Assembly (NCBI GenBank): GCA_017460805.1
Contig: JAFUAF010000028.1
Span: forward strand, 86,992-150,991
Direction: 5' to 3'
Origin: Bacillota bacterium
GTDB lineage: Bacteria; Bacillota; Clostridia; Lachnospirales; CAG-274
DNA: 64,000 bases
Numbering within the stretch: the first letter of the stretch is position 1; each line of letters starts with the position of its first letter. Positions 1 through 7,236 of this stretch are shown here, piece by piece. The notes beneath the pieces were generated by a model. It ran no database searches, was not told the origin of the DNA, and saw nothing but the letters and a program-made list of their open reading frames with translations. Both the position numbers and the translations under genes were made by a program.

Positions 1-296
1 AATCCCAGCTTTTGAGAATAAAACGGATGATTGTTTTCGTTGTTCTTCTCTGTGCCTTGGGTCGTAAAACGGCAATGCCCCATAATGACCTGTGGATTGG
101 TCTCAAATTTAAAGTGCATAGAATGAGCGGACTTTGGGCGCTTATATATGGTCATTTTATCGCCCGTCAAATATGCAACGCCCGTTGCATGAGTACCTCT
201 TACCTCACTTTCCCTTGATAAAACTTTGATGATTTTTTCCTTTCGTTTTACACTTAAACACTGGGCGTAATCAATTAAACCAAATAAACAGCACAT
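1..296 (-). CDS. Class II glutamine amidotransferase (partial)
   Basis: I translated this reading frame by hand; it runs off the left edge, so only the first 98 residues are visible. It begins Met-Cys-Cys, which places the N-terminal nucleophile Cys2 of class II (Ntn-type) glutamine amidotransferases. It also has the family motifs RGTHATG (residues 33-39), MGHCRFTTQG (72-81) and NNHPF (88-92). The predicted reaction is glutamine hydrolysis to supply ammonia to a partner. The ATG lies one base after the amidoligase stop codon, and its AAAGGAG ribosome binding site is inside the last codons of that gene, so the two are translationally coupled. A role in feeding ammonia to the amidoligase, or in a paired peptide-modification pathway, is inference from the pairing. 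Confidence 0.85.
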   Translation of the reverse strand, partial: MCCLFGLIDYAQCLSVKRKEKIIKVLSRESEVRGTHATGVAYLTGDKMTIYKRPKSAHSMHFKFETNPQVIMGHCRFTTQGTEKNNENNHPFYSQKLG

Positions 297-297
297 A

Positions 298-1386
298 TCA
301 ATTCTCCTTTCCGATATACATAGTTCTTTCCTTGAAGTAGTCGAAGAGTTCGGGATTTTTCTTTTTATCGATGCCATCGACAAACTGCTCCCAAGTCAAT
401 TTCGTCATTTCATCATCGGACAAAGAAAGAGCCACGCTGCATATCTCGTTGACAAGTTCAAGCGTGGCTATAAAGGTCGAGTATTTAAGAGTTCCTCTGA
501 ACAGGCGAAACTCTATTGTATAATAATTTTGGATGTTTATGCAGCGGTAGCGGCTGTAATCCTTTTTGGCGTTATCAATATGTGCCTTTGGGTCGCCCTT
601 TGCACCGTATCTTGCCGCCCACCTTTGCATAGCGCTTTCGGTGCGCCTTGAAAATCTCAGCATCTCGTCCCAATGATGCTCCACAAAGTACAGTATTCTT
701 GCGACTGTGTTCTCTTGTTCCGTGGAATCATCACCCAAGGAGCTTCTGTTGACGTGAACGTGCAGACCGCAGGTACAGGTTTTATGACTTAAATATCCCA
801 TATCGATAAGCTCATCCATTATAGACTTCCACGGCATATTGTTTTTGTGATAATCCAGCGTCAGCGGGTGAGTTACCATTTCAAAGCCGTCATTTATTGA
901 GCCGTCTGACTTTATGTACATTCTGACATCATCATTATTGGCAATATCAAGTATTGTTTCCGCATTGTCCTGATCGTGACCGCCCTCATCGACTTCAAGC
1001 TCCACGCCCATAAAACGTGTACCCTCGCCATAAAATATGGGATTAGGCTTATAGCTGTACTCGCGTATCGCACGCTCTGTCTTTTCTGTGTAGCACTCGT
1101 GGCAGTAGGCGTAGTCGTCATCGTCACTCAGATAATAAGCGGAATCATTGTAAACCAAGCAGTTGCACCCCTCGCATCGGGTGTAATAATTATCATAGCA
1201 GCGTTGGCAAATGCTTATTCTGCCGTCCGTTTCCCTTTCATCGTTGTACTCCCGCTCTCCGCAGCAATCGCAGATAAAGGTGCGGTCATCCAAACAGCTT
1301 TGACAATAGATATTGCCGTCAAACTCCATAGCCTCATCGGGTGTAAGTACCTCGCCGCATTCACAGCAGACTATTTTTTTACTCAT
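298..1386 (-). CDS. Amidoligase family protein with N-terminal zinc-ribbon/LIM-like region
   Basis: This 362-residue protein has a Cys-rich N-terminal third (residues 7-98), with many CxxC pairs that look like two or three treble-clef or LIM-like zinc modules. A putative amidoligase core follows: GVELE (127-131), KSDGSI (159-164), THP (172-174), CGLHVHVNR (206-214) and IEFRLFRG (291-298). These fit the COOH-NH2 ligase family related to glutamate-cysteine ligase and glutamine synthetase, whose members are predicted to form amide bonds with ATP. It is followed at once by a class II glutamine amidotransferase, a pairing known for this family in phage and mobile DNA. An AGGAGGAATAT motif lies just before the ATG. 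The substrate is unknown. Confidence 0.85.
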   Translation of the reverse strand: MSKKIVCCECGEVLTPDEAMEFDGNIYCQSCLDDRTFICDCCGEREYNDERETDGRISICQRCYDNYYTRCEGCNCLVYNDSAYYLSDDDDYAYCHECYTEKTERAIREYSYKPNPIFYGEGTRFMGVELEVDEGGHDQDNAETILDIANNDDVRMYIKSDGSINDGFEMVTHPLTLDYHKNNMPWKSIMDELIDMGYLSHKTCTCGLHVHVNRSSLGDDSTEQENTVARILYFVEHHWDEMLRFSRRTESAMQRWAARYGAKGDPKAHIDNAKKDYSRYRCINIQNYYTIEFRLFRGTLKYSTFIATLELVNEICSVALSLSDDEMTKLTWEQFVDGIDKKKNPELFDYFKERTMYIGKEN

Positions 1387-1650
1387 ACATATTCCTCCTT
1401 TGCTTTTTTGTTTTTATGTATGCAAAGGAATAATATATATTTCTAATGTGCTGATTTACTGGTTTTATTGTATCTTTTTATTAATGTGTTTGTTGGTTTT
1501 AAAAAGATATTTTTGTATATAACAAGTATGTAAATTTGTAATACAAATTTTTTTATGATTTTGGGGTACATATTACATAAAATCCCGAAAGCAACGATAC
1601 ATTTCCAAACCCATATACTAAAAAAGGGGGAATCCTGTTATTGTTATAGC

Positions 1651-1676
1651 CAACGGCTATGGAATAATAGCCGTTG
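1651..1676. repeat. Perfect palindrome upstream of mob genes (possible oriT element)
   Basis: Two exact 10-base arms (CAACGGCTAT and ATAGCCGTTG) flank a 6-base loop, about 60 bases before the MobC-like gene. There is no following T-tract on either strand, which argues against a terminator. Inverted repeats next to mobC and relaxase genes are often part of oriT, so this is a reasonable oriT candidate. No nick-site consensus could be confirmed. The rest of 1387-1733 shows no gene. Confidence 0.35.
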
Positions 1677-1733
1677 TAGATCAAGTCAGATAAACATAAT
1701 AAAAAAAACTATATTGCTAAGGAGGAGCTAACC

Positions 1734-2021
1734 TTGAAACAACTAAAAAAATCTAATAAAAATAAGACTATTATTTTCAGAGTATCAGAAAAAGAGCATA
1801 GTATTATTACTAAAAGAGCTGATAAATGTAATAAGAACTTATCCGAGTATCTTCGTGATGCTATTATGGATAACAGAACTCCGTTAAGCTTTATGGTAAG
1901 CGTAAACCGTAAGCTTTCTCAAATTCAGGATATTATAAATCATATCAGGGATAATCATAAGCTTACACCGGAGGAAACTGAAGACCTGAATAGATTGGAG
2001 GAAGAAATATGCCAAGTGTAA
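1734..2021 (+). CDS. MobC-like relaxosome accessory protein
   Basis: This 95-residue basic protein starts at a TTG codon seven bases after a strong GGAGGAG site. The N-terminal part has the pattern of a ribbon-helix-helix DNA-binding fold: a Lys-rich tail, then IIFRVSEKE and a helix ending in LSEYLRDAI. The C-terminal half is helical and acidic. It matches small MobC or plasmid mobilisation relaxosome proteins that bind near oriT and help the relaxase. It overlaps the next gene, a relaxase, by 13 bases, which is the usual mobC-mobA layout. The family assignment rests on pattern and neighbour. Confidence 0.7.
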   Translation: MKQLKKSNKNKTIIFRVSEKEHSIITKRADKCNKNLSEYLRDAIMDNRTPLSFMVSVNRKLSQIQDIINHIRDNHKLTPEETEDLNRLEEEICQV

Positions 2022-2533
2022 TTTTTAAATCTATGAATAAAAACTATTCGAACGATAGTGATATTGCACGTTTGATAATGTATATAGCCGGCAAAGGCAA
2101 CAATGAATACTGCGAAGAAATATTGGCATTAGGCTCAAGAGGTCTAAGCAGAAATCCGGAAACAGCAGCTAAGCAATTGATACGTTCCCAAGAACGTGTA
2201 AACAAAGCAACAAAACGCCGAGTAATGCATATTATCATTAGCTTTAGTGAAGATTGTATAAATATCGAAGCTATAAAAGAATATGCTTCACAGATAGCTG
2301 ATGCATTTTCAAAAGGATTTCAGTTGATATACGCCATTCATTCTTCAACGGACAATATACATATCCATTATGCAATAAATAGGGTAAACATCATTAACGG
2401 CCACAAAACCCACTGGAGCAAATCAGATTTTTTATATATACGAAATCTTGTTACACGTTTTGCCGAAACAAAGCATCTGAACTACCGTGTTGTGGGGGAT
2501 ATACAAGAATTTCTTGACATCCTGCACACTTAA
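2009..2533 (+). CDS. Relaxase/mobilization nuclease, short (probably truncated)
   Basis: The 174-residue product resembles the N-terminal domain of MobA/VirD2-type relaxases, which nick oriT and lead single-stranded DNA transfer. Visible signs are HIIISFS (residues 74-80) and the three-histidine metal motif HSSTDNIHIHYAINR (111-125; H111, H118, H120). The active-site tyrosine of this family lies near the N-terminus; Tyr13 and Tyr25 are candidates. Family members usually run to 300-500 residues, and here no helicase or coupling region follows, so the gene is probably a 3'-truncated remnant. A GGAGGAAG site precedes the ATG inside the mobC-like gene. The following 700 bases hold only relic sequence. 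Confidence 0.75.
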   Translation: MPSVIFKSMNKNYSNDSDIARLIMYIAGKGNNEYCEEILALGSRGLSRNPETAAKQLIRSQERVNKATKRRVMHIIISFSEDCINIEAIKEYASQIADAFSKGFQLIYAIHSSTDNIHIHYAINRVNIINGHKTHWSKSDFLYIRNLVTRFAETKHLNYRVVGDIQEFLDILHT

Positions 2534-2639
2534 CAATGGCTTTCTTGTATGAATATATTAAAAGTTAATAAAACATAATCGATACTGTGATCACAGGAAT
2601 GATTTGAGTCAATGATATTCGTATTCCGCAGAAATAAAT

Positions 2640-2890
2640 TTTTGCTACACAAGCCGAAACGCGCGACAAGCGCGTACAGACTCATCCTCTGTAGGCTATA
2701 CACGCCTTTGGCGTGTTACGCCATAACTCATAACCAGCGGAATTGCAAGCAATTCCAAATTCAGTGGGAGCTTGGACATTGCACCGCAAAGATAGATGCG
2801 GACAGGCTTTGCCTGGCTTTTGCGCAGCAAAAGTGCTGACCCACTGAATTTTAAGTAAGTACCCCCGCTTTAGAAGCGTGGGACTTCCTT
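2640..2890 (+). mobile_element. ORF-less hairpin-rich relic, IS200/IS605-like
   Basis: This stretch is dense with small hairpins: ACGCG/CGCGT near 2658-2676, ACACGCC/GGCGTGT near 2699-2716, GGAATTGC/GCAATTCC at 2739-2756, CAGGC/GCCTG near 2803-2815 and CTTTTGC/GCAAAAG near 2816-2832. A long-range stem pairs AAATTCAGTGGG (2757-2768) with CCCACTGAATTT (2840-2851). The end at 2861-2882 (CCCCCGCTT, then AAGCGTGGG) resembles right-end hairpins of IS200/IS605 elements. No transposase or TnpB frame is present. It may be a passive derivative or an omegaRNA-like fold. The overlapping 75-codon frame is not protein-like. Confidence 0.4.
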
Positions 2891-3021
2891 AGTTTGTTAA
2901 CATAATGCGATTTTCTTCCTGTAGGAATGCGGAGTGACCGTGAACTAAAGAACCTTGCCTGTTTTTAAAATCGGGTTATACCGCCGGATGTGCTGAGCTT
3001 GCCAAAAGAATGGGAAATGTC

Positions 3022-3052
3022 AAACTTGTGGACTACCCGGAAATTGCAAATT
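3022..3052 (+). repeat. Direct repeat copy 1 flanking DUF3800 relic
   Basis: A 31-base sequence beginning AAACTTGTGGACTACCCGG recurs at 3550-3580 with one mismatch. The frame through it ends an unidentified protein fragment (...KLVDYPEIAN then stop), so the repeat is probably the duplicated 3' end of a lost gene. Confidence 0.7.
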
Positions 3053-3260
3053 AAGGATACCTCTATAATTCATAGGCATCTGCAAACCTCGTCAATAAAA
3101 TTTTCATCAATTAACAAAAAAATTTTGTTTACAATATGCCCTAATTGTGATATACTAAATACAAGAAGTTGAGGCAATCAGCTTTGGTCTGGGCACAAGC
3201 TCTTTGGACCACCGCAGGCGGGAAGAATTTCCCGCCATTTTTGTATACAGAGGTATCTTT

Positions 3261-3527
3261 ATGGCGAGAAAAGGAAGTACATTAAGTATATTTATTGATG
3301 AATCGGGCGATTTCGGAGAATTAAAGGAACGCCCTGCATATTATCTTGTGACATTGGTTTTCCACGACCAAAGCCGCGACATATCAGACAATGTAAAAAA
3401 GCTGAAAAGCAGCATTAAAAATAAAACGCGAAGAAAACAGGTTAAGCAAATCCGAAACCGGATTTTTCTACAAACCGCAGGAGCTAAAGAAAACATTTAT
3501 CAAGGCAATCGACAAAAAGAATATTAA
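3261..3527 (+). pseudogene. DUF3800 protein, frameshifted and truncated remnant
   Basis: From the ATG at 3261 the frame reads MARKGSTLSIFIDESGDFGE, the hallmark N-terminus of DUF3800 proteins, an RNase H-like fold common in phage and defence regions, with Asp and Glu in FIDESGDFG. After about 55 residues the frame becomes atypical. Sequence typical of the family (GFFYKPQELKKTF and following) continues in another frame around 3460-3530, so there is a frameshift. Full-length members are about 230-270 residues, so the rest is missing. A GGCGGGA...TCCCGCC hairpin lies just upstream (3217-3236). Direct repeats flank the remnant. Confidence 0.7.
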
Positions 3528-3549
3528 AAATATAAAATAAAAGGCTGTT

Positions 3550-3580
3550 AAACTTGTGGACTACTCGGAAATTGCAAATT
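3550..3580 (+). repeat. Direct repeat copy 2 flanking DUF3800 relic
   Basis: Second copy of the 31-base repeat at 3022-3052, differing by one base (CTCGG for CCCGG). It sits just after the end of the DUF3800 remnant and again reads KLVDYSEIAN then stop. Confidence 0.7.
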
Positions 3581-3639
3581 GAATAATTGATATTTCGGTG
3601 GATGTTCATATTATAGCATCCACCGTTTTTCATCTCTGT

Positions 3640-4245
3640 TTAGTCACGGTCATAGATAGACAGCAATCGGTAAAACGTGCTTTTCTTCAAACCCGAATGT
3701 CTCATAAATTCTTTGGCTGTGATTTTCTTATCACGCCACAAGAAATACAGATGTTCCCATTCGGGTGGGTATTCAGTGCATTTTCTGCCCAGATGCTTGC
3801 CTTTAAGCTTGGCTGCCGCTATACCCTCACGCTGCCTTTGGCGTATGATAAGACGCTCCTGCTCGGCTATGCTCGACAGCACTTCGATAAGAATATTATT
3901 TATCATATCGAATATCCAGCCTTGCTCGGTGGGTAAATCGATCAGGGTTGTGGGCAGATCAAGGATCTTAAGGCGAATACCCTCGGACTTGAAATATTCA
4001 AGCTCATTTTTAATATCCGTTTTGCTGCGGGACAGTCTGTCAAGGCTCTTGATAACAAGGGTGTCACCTTTTCGCAGTATGGAGTTTTTCAAGGCTTGAT
4101 ATCCTACGCGCTCCATATTTTTGCCCGAGGCCTTATCCGTGATAATATCCATGTCATCTGCTCCCATATTTTTAAAGGCCTCTATCTGTCGGTCAAGATT
4201 CTGCTCCGAGGTAGAGACCCTTGCATAATAGTAGGTACGTTCCAT
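3640..4245 (-). CDS. Small serine recombinase (resolvase/invertase family)
   Basis: This 201-residue protein has the full small-resolvase plan. The catalytic domain has YARVSTSEQ with nucleophile Ser11 and Arg9, then DRLSRS (69-74) with the conserved arginines. A long E-helix region (about 100-140, ending in RQREGI) follows, then a C-terminal helix-turn-helix (about 172-198: TAKEFMRHSGLKKSTFYRLL). It catalyses site-specific DNA exchange through a 5'-phosphoserine link, usually resolving cointegrates or inverting segments. The ATG follows a GAGGAAG site. The DNA directly upstream carries repeated motifs that could be its res site. It is likely left from a plasmid or transposon. Confidence 0.9.
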   Translation of the reverse strand: MERTYYYARVSTSEQNLDRQIEAFKNMGADDMDIITDKASGKNMERVGYQALKNSILRKGDTLVIKSLDRLSRSKTDIKNELEYFKSEGIRLKILDLPTTLIDLPTEQGWIFDMINNILIEVLSSIAEQERLIIRQRQREGIAAAKLKGKHLGRKCTEYPPEWEHLYFLWRDKKITAKEFMRHSGLKKSTFYRLLSIYDRD

Positions 4246-4269
4246 ATTTCACTTCCTCTCAAAATAAAA

Positions 4270-4380
4270 GTGTCCCAAAAGGTCAAACCAATTTTGGGAT
4301 ATGTCCCAATGCTGATTTTGAACCTTTTCGGACACTATTTTACGCTTATTTTCGCAGTTTCAAAAGGTACACCTTTTGGG
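4270..4380. promoter_or_regulatory. Repeat array upstream of recombinase (possible res site)
   Basis: GTGTCCCAAAAGGT (4270-4283) faces its inverted near-copy ACCTTTTCGGACAC (4322-4335), with one mismatch. A third site, CAAAAGGTACACCTTTTGGG (4361-4380), is itself palindromic. Paired inverted subsites of this size just upstream of a resolvase gene are typical of res. The sites may also act as operators for autoregulation. This is inference from position and symmetry. Confidence 0.4.
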
Positions 4381-4396
4381 ATAGCTGATAAACATA

Positions 4397-4425
4397 AAAA
4401 AGGCACCTGCGTTTTGCGGATGCCG
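4397..4425 (-). terminator. Terminator of the RelB/RelE-type operon
   Basis: On the minus strand GGCATCCGC, a short A-rich loop and GCAGGTGCC form a stem with two mismatches, followed by six T residues, immediately downstream of the toxin stop codon. Confidence 0.55.
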
Positions 4426-4430
4426 TCAAT

Positions 4431-4757
4431 TCAAATATCTGTTTCGTTAAGTTGTTTCTCAATATTTCTGCCGCCATAGATAACTCTGACTATCCAGACT
4501 GCATTTTCGTTTTCTTTTACAATGTAGAAAATCATATAGTTGTCTACAGGTATCGCCCTAAGCCCTTGTGAACCCCATTTTGCTTCATCATACAGTTTAT
4601 GTATGAGCGGCATATCCTCCAACGAACGAATTGCTTTAAAAATTCGCTGTACTTGTTTTTGTGCTGTTTCGGGAACAAGAAGGACATAAGAAATGTATTC
4701 GTATATTTTTCTTATGTCCATGCGTGCTTGTTCGGTATATTTTATTACCCAATTCAT
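4431..4757 (-). CDS. Type II toxin, RelE/ParE family
   Basis: This 108-residue basic protein has the RelE/ParE toxin pattern: an N-terminal strand and two helices (WVIKYTEQARMDIRKIYEYI), a middle GLRAIPVDNYMIFYIV strand pair, and a C-terminal IVRVIYGGRN strand. RelE members cut mRNA on the ribosome and ParE members poison gyrase; the sequence alone does not decide which. It overlaps the upstream antitoxin gene by four bases (ATGA), the usual translational coupling. The pair lies among mobile-element genes, which suggests an addiction or stabilisation role for the integrated DNA. Confidence 0.88.
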   Translation of the reverse strand: MNWVIKYTEQARMDIRKIYEYISYVLLVPETAQKQVQRIFKAIRSLEDMPLIHKLYDEAKWGSQGLRAIPVDNYMIFYIVKENENAVWIVRVIYGGRNIEKQLNETDI

Positions 4758-5059
4758 ATGCCGTAATCCCTCTTGAATTCAGCCTCAACTTCATCGGCGG
4801 TAAAGAATTTCCCGTTATTCATATCGTCAATGCCTTTTTGTATCTCTGCATCAAACTGTTCTTTAGTCATAGAGCCGAGTGCAAGCGGCTTTTCAGCGGG
4901 AAGCTTCATTTCAAATGGGATCCCGCGCTGCAAAATAACCTGTCTTAAAAACATGCCGACGGCATTTGACATAGGAATTCCCAATTGTTCAAGTACAATT
5001 TCTGCCTGTTCTTTTACCTCCGGTTCAACTCTTGCAAATACATTTGATGTTCTTGCCAT
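4754..5059 (-). CDS. Type II antitoxin, RelB/DinJ family
   Basis: This 101-residue protein begins with the RelB/DinJ ribbon-helix-helix signature (SNVFARVEPEVKEQAE, then LGIPMSNAVGMFLRQV), about residues 5-43. This part dimerises and binds the operator. The acidic C-terminal part (about 60-101, ending FKRDYGI) would wrap the toxin. It is the first gene of a two-gene operon with the RelE/ParE toxin. The promoter at 5118-5146 overlaps a small palindrome, consistent with autorepression by the antitoxin or the complex, as is known for the family. Confidence 0.9.
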   Translation of the reverse strand: MARTSNVFARVEPEVKEQAEIVLEQLGIPMSNAVGMFLRQVILQRGIPFEMKLPAEKPLALGSMTKEQFDAEIQKGIDDMNNGKFFTADEVEAEFKRDYGI

Positions 5060-5117
5060 ATCTTTCGCCTCCCATAAAATAATCGGGTATAATTGATTTA
5101 TTACTTATTCTATAATT

Positions 5118-5147
5118 ATTATAAGCGATTGTCTTGCTAAATGCAAG
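5118..5147 (-). promoter_or_regulatory. Promoter with operator-like palindrome for the RelB/RelE-type operon
   Basis: On the minus strand a -35 TTGCAT (5146-5141) and -10 TATAAT (5123-5118) are separated by 17 bases. The palindrome CTTGC-TAAAT-GCAAG (5133-5147) covers the -35 box, which suggests an operator for the RHH antitoxin. Confidence 0.55.
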
Positions 5148-5218
5148 CGTATTTTGAAATATTAATGCGAAAATTTCAAAATAACTAAGGGGCTATATAC
5201 AATGCTTATATACCCGTC

Positions 5219-6001
5219 TTACTGCGGCACTTCATCAACCAAATCATCCCCGTTTATCTCAGTCATATCAACGCCTATCTCGTGCTTGATAGTTTCATCC
5301 GATGCTATGGCACGCAGAGATTCTGTTTTCAAGGGTGCAAATTTAAGCACACGCTTTATTGCGGTTTTCATAGCCATAGCTTCAAAATCCGTTTTCCATG
5401 GAGAATAACTGCTGTTGATGCCCTGCGAGAAACGCTCGGCTTGCATAACAACATCATCTTTTGAAAGCACCTCAAAACCGTAACCGCCGTTACTTAACTT
5501 GTACAAAGCATAGACAGCGATCATTTCGCCCCTGTCTTCAAGTGCGGGCTTGTGATACAGCCTTGATTCAAGCCCCAATTCGTACTCAAAAGCATCATTT
5601 TCATAGACGATCTGTGCCTGAATGGTCTGCACATTTTCATTACGATAGACTAAATCAAGCATACCCTTATAGCCTACGATAAATTTACATTCGACCTTTC
5701 CCTTATTTTTAAAAGGAATAAGATAGGCTTGGCCCAACGGAGTATTAGGTTCAAGACCCAACTGTGCGGCATTCATAAGTGCGGCTATAAATGACATTTT
5801 TGTACACTCCAAAAGCTGTTTGTTGGTATTAAGTGCAGATAATGCCATTCTTGTAAACCTTTCGGGTGTAATGACGCTTGGCAGCGCTTTTCTTATTTCG
5901 GGCTCCATTGCCCTTATGGTATCGGCAATGGTCATTTCCTTTGTTATCTTCACGGGAGCGGGATTTTCCGCTTTTTGAGCAAGTACTTCTTTAAATTCCA
6001 T
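5219..6001 (-). CDS. recT: RecT family single-strand annealing recombinase
   Basis: This 260-residue protein matches phage RecT/Bet-type annealing proteins. The core includes the tract FIAALMNAAQLGLEPNTPLG (about residues 89-108), then CKFIVGYKGMLDL and a C-terminal TDFEAMAMKTAIKRVLKF (about 209-226). RecT coats single-stranded DNA and pairs it with a homologous strand after a 5'-3' exonuclease exposes it. The exonuclease partner is the next gene upstream (15 bases away), which gives a two-gene RecET-type module. The ATG is preceded by GGGGGTAA on the minus strand. It comes from a prophage or conjugative element rather than the host core. Confidence 0.93.
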   Translation of the reverse strand: MEFKEVLAQKAENPAPVKITKEMTIADTIRAMEPEIRKALPSVITPERFTRMALSALNTNKQLLECTKMSFIAALMNAAQLGLEPNTPLGQAYLIPFKNKGKVECKFIVGYKGMLDLVYRNENVQTIQAQIVYENDAFEYELGLESRLYHKPALEDRGEMIAVYALYKLSNGGYGFEVLSKDDVVMQAERFSQGINSSYSPWKTDFEAMAMKTAIKRVLKFAPLKTESLRAIASDETIKHEIGVDMTEINGDDLVDEVPQ

Positions 6002-6015
6002 AGTGTTTTACCCCC

Positions 6016-6954
6016 TCACACAGTAATTGCCTTGACACTGAATCTTCTTGATGTGCTCGGCTTTAAAAACTGCTTGTAAACCTCGGGCAGCTCCAGCTTG
6101 AGCCTTGAGGTGTCAATCTTATTGCTGATAACCGATTTCCAACTGATAAAGAAATTATCATCCTCGGCTGTTTCGGCATCCTGCATATAGGTTTTGACCT
6201 CCTGTTCTATCTGTTTTTTCTCGGTAGTCAGCTTGTCTATCAGCTCGGTTATTTCTTCCCTGCGTTTAAGCTTTGTATCAAAGCCGATAAGCGGTATTGA
6301 TTTTTCTGCCGTGCTTGAACAGAAATAGGTATTGATAAATTCGTCCGTACTGTCGGAGCCGTCGGGGTGCGGCATTTTGCCCTTTAGAACTTGCTCGTTC
6401 CAAAATTCGTCCTCGATATGGATAAGGTTCGTAATAATTTCTTCATCGCGTTCCAAGCGAATATACTTGAATTCCTTGCCGTAAATAAGTACCGCAATGT
6501 ACCAAGCGTCCATATCCAACACAACCATATAGTGATAGCATTGTGCTAAATAGTGTGCAGGGATCTGCCCGTCTTTCCATTTATCTGCTGAATATGGTGA
6601 AGCAGTCTTGCACTCCAATCCTGCGTTCTCGCCTATGATAAGCCTGTCTACATCAGCAAGCATAAACGGGTGTTCTTTATGTACATACATAGCGTTGCTC
6701 TTGCGTACTTTCAAACCTGTTGCCTCGCAAAACCTCTGTGCAACATAATCTTCAAGGTCCCGTCCCTGTTTCATAGCTTCGTTGTCATAGTCACTTATAT
6801 CATCCGTGGTCTTGTCTATAAATATATCCATAGCAGATCTGTACGGGTTAAGCCCGCAAACAGCACCCGCATCCGAACCGCCTATACCGTTCTTCCTCAG
6901 TTTCAGCCATTCTTCCCTTGAAATATCCTTTGTTTTTGCGTAAATTTTGCACAT
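6016..6954 (-). CDS. YqaJ-type phage recombination exonuclease
   Basis: I chose the start at 6954 because a GGAAGGAAG site lies just before this ATG; upstream in-frame codons cross a terminator hairpin. The 312-residue product has the YqaJ/lambda-exonuclease nuclease fold: GGSDAGAVCGLNPY (25-38), GRDLE (64-68), the metal ligand region LADVDR (99-104), GLECKTAS (112-119; E114, K116) and IPAHYLAQCYHYM (131-143). It would resect double-strand ends 5'-3' to load the adjacent RecT. The C-terminal third contains a coiled coil (about 230-265). Together they form a phage recombination module. Confidence 0.9.
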   Translation of the reverse strand: MCKIYAKTKDISREEWLKLRKNGIGGSDAGAVCGLNPYRSAMDIFIDKTTDDISDYDNEAMKQGRDLEDYVAQRFCEATGLKVRKSNAMYVHKEHPFMLADVDRLIIGENAGLECKTASPYSADKWKDGQIPAHYLAQCYHYMVVLDMDAWYIAVLIYGKEFKYIRLERDEEIITNLIHIEDEFWNEQVLKGKMPHPDGSDSTDEFINTYFCSSTAEKSIPLIGFDTKLKRREEITELIDKLTTEKKQIEQEVKTYMQDAETAEDDNFFISWKSVISNKIDTSRLKLELPEVYKQFLKPSTSRRFSVKAITV

Positions 6955-6972
6955 AAGCACACTTCCTTCCTT

Positions 6973-7011
6973 AAAAAATAATGCGGACAAGTTTTTGCTC
7001 ATCCGCATTAT
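6973..7011 (-). terminator. Terminator/attenuator hairpin before the exonuclease gene
   Basis: Arms ATAATGCGGA (6978-6987) and TCCGCATTAT (7002-7011) are exact complements. On the minus strand the stem runs into a T-tract, then directly into the ribosome binding site of the exonuclease gene. It could stop read-through or act as an attenuator. Confidence 0.6.
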
Positions 7012-7018
7012 CTCTCTG

Positions 7019-7111
7019 TCAAATCTCGTCAATAAATTCCTTGACCGCAGCAATTACTACACAGCAAATAGCCTCGGTCAGCACCTTTATAAAATCGCCA
7101 TTGGTATTCAC
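7019..7111 (-). CDS. Possible 30-residue small protein
   Basis: A short frame starts at GTG (7111) close behind GAAGGAAG and encodes MNTNGDFIKVLTEAICCVV followed by IAAVKEFIDEI. This is a compact amphipathic or membrane-like helix, and the frame ends just before the terminator-like hairpin. The spacing of the ribosome site is tight. It has no recognised family. It may be a small phage protein or a leader peptide for the exonuclease-recT transcript. Confidence is low because of its size and non-ATG start. Confidence 0.3.
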   Translation of the reverse strand: MNTNGDFIKVLTEAICCVVIAAVKEFIDEI

Positions 7112-7186
7112 CTTCCTTCTTTGAGCAGTATTAACGGTTAACCTCGTTTTGTACCAATAAACCGCCTGTTTTTACTGTCACACGAA

Positions 7187-7230
7187 AAAACACCTTATCT
7201 GCCTACAATTCAAGGCAGAAAAGATGTTTT
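7187..7230. terminator. Bidirectional hairpin with flanking T/A tracts
   Basis: AACACCTTATCTGCCT and AGGCAGAAAAGATGTT can form a long stem with a few mismatches. T-tracts follow on both strands. It lies between the exonuclease module and the divergent HTH gene. Confidence 0.45.
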
Positions 7231-7236
7231 TCTCAT

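Noticed and set aside
2612..2839. 75-codon open frame
   Set aside because: It runs through the hairpin array, has unnatural composition and no ribosome site.
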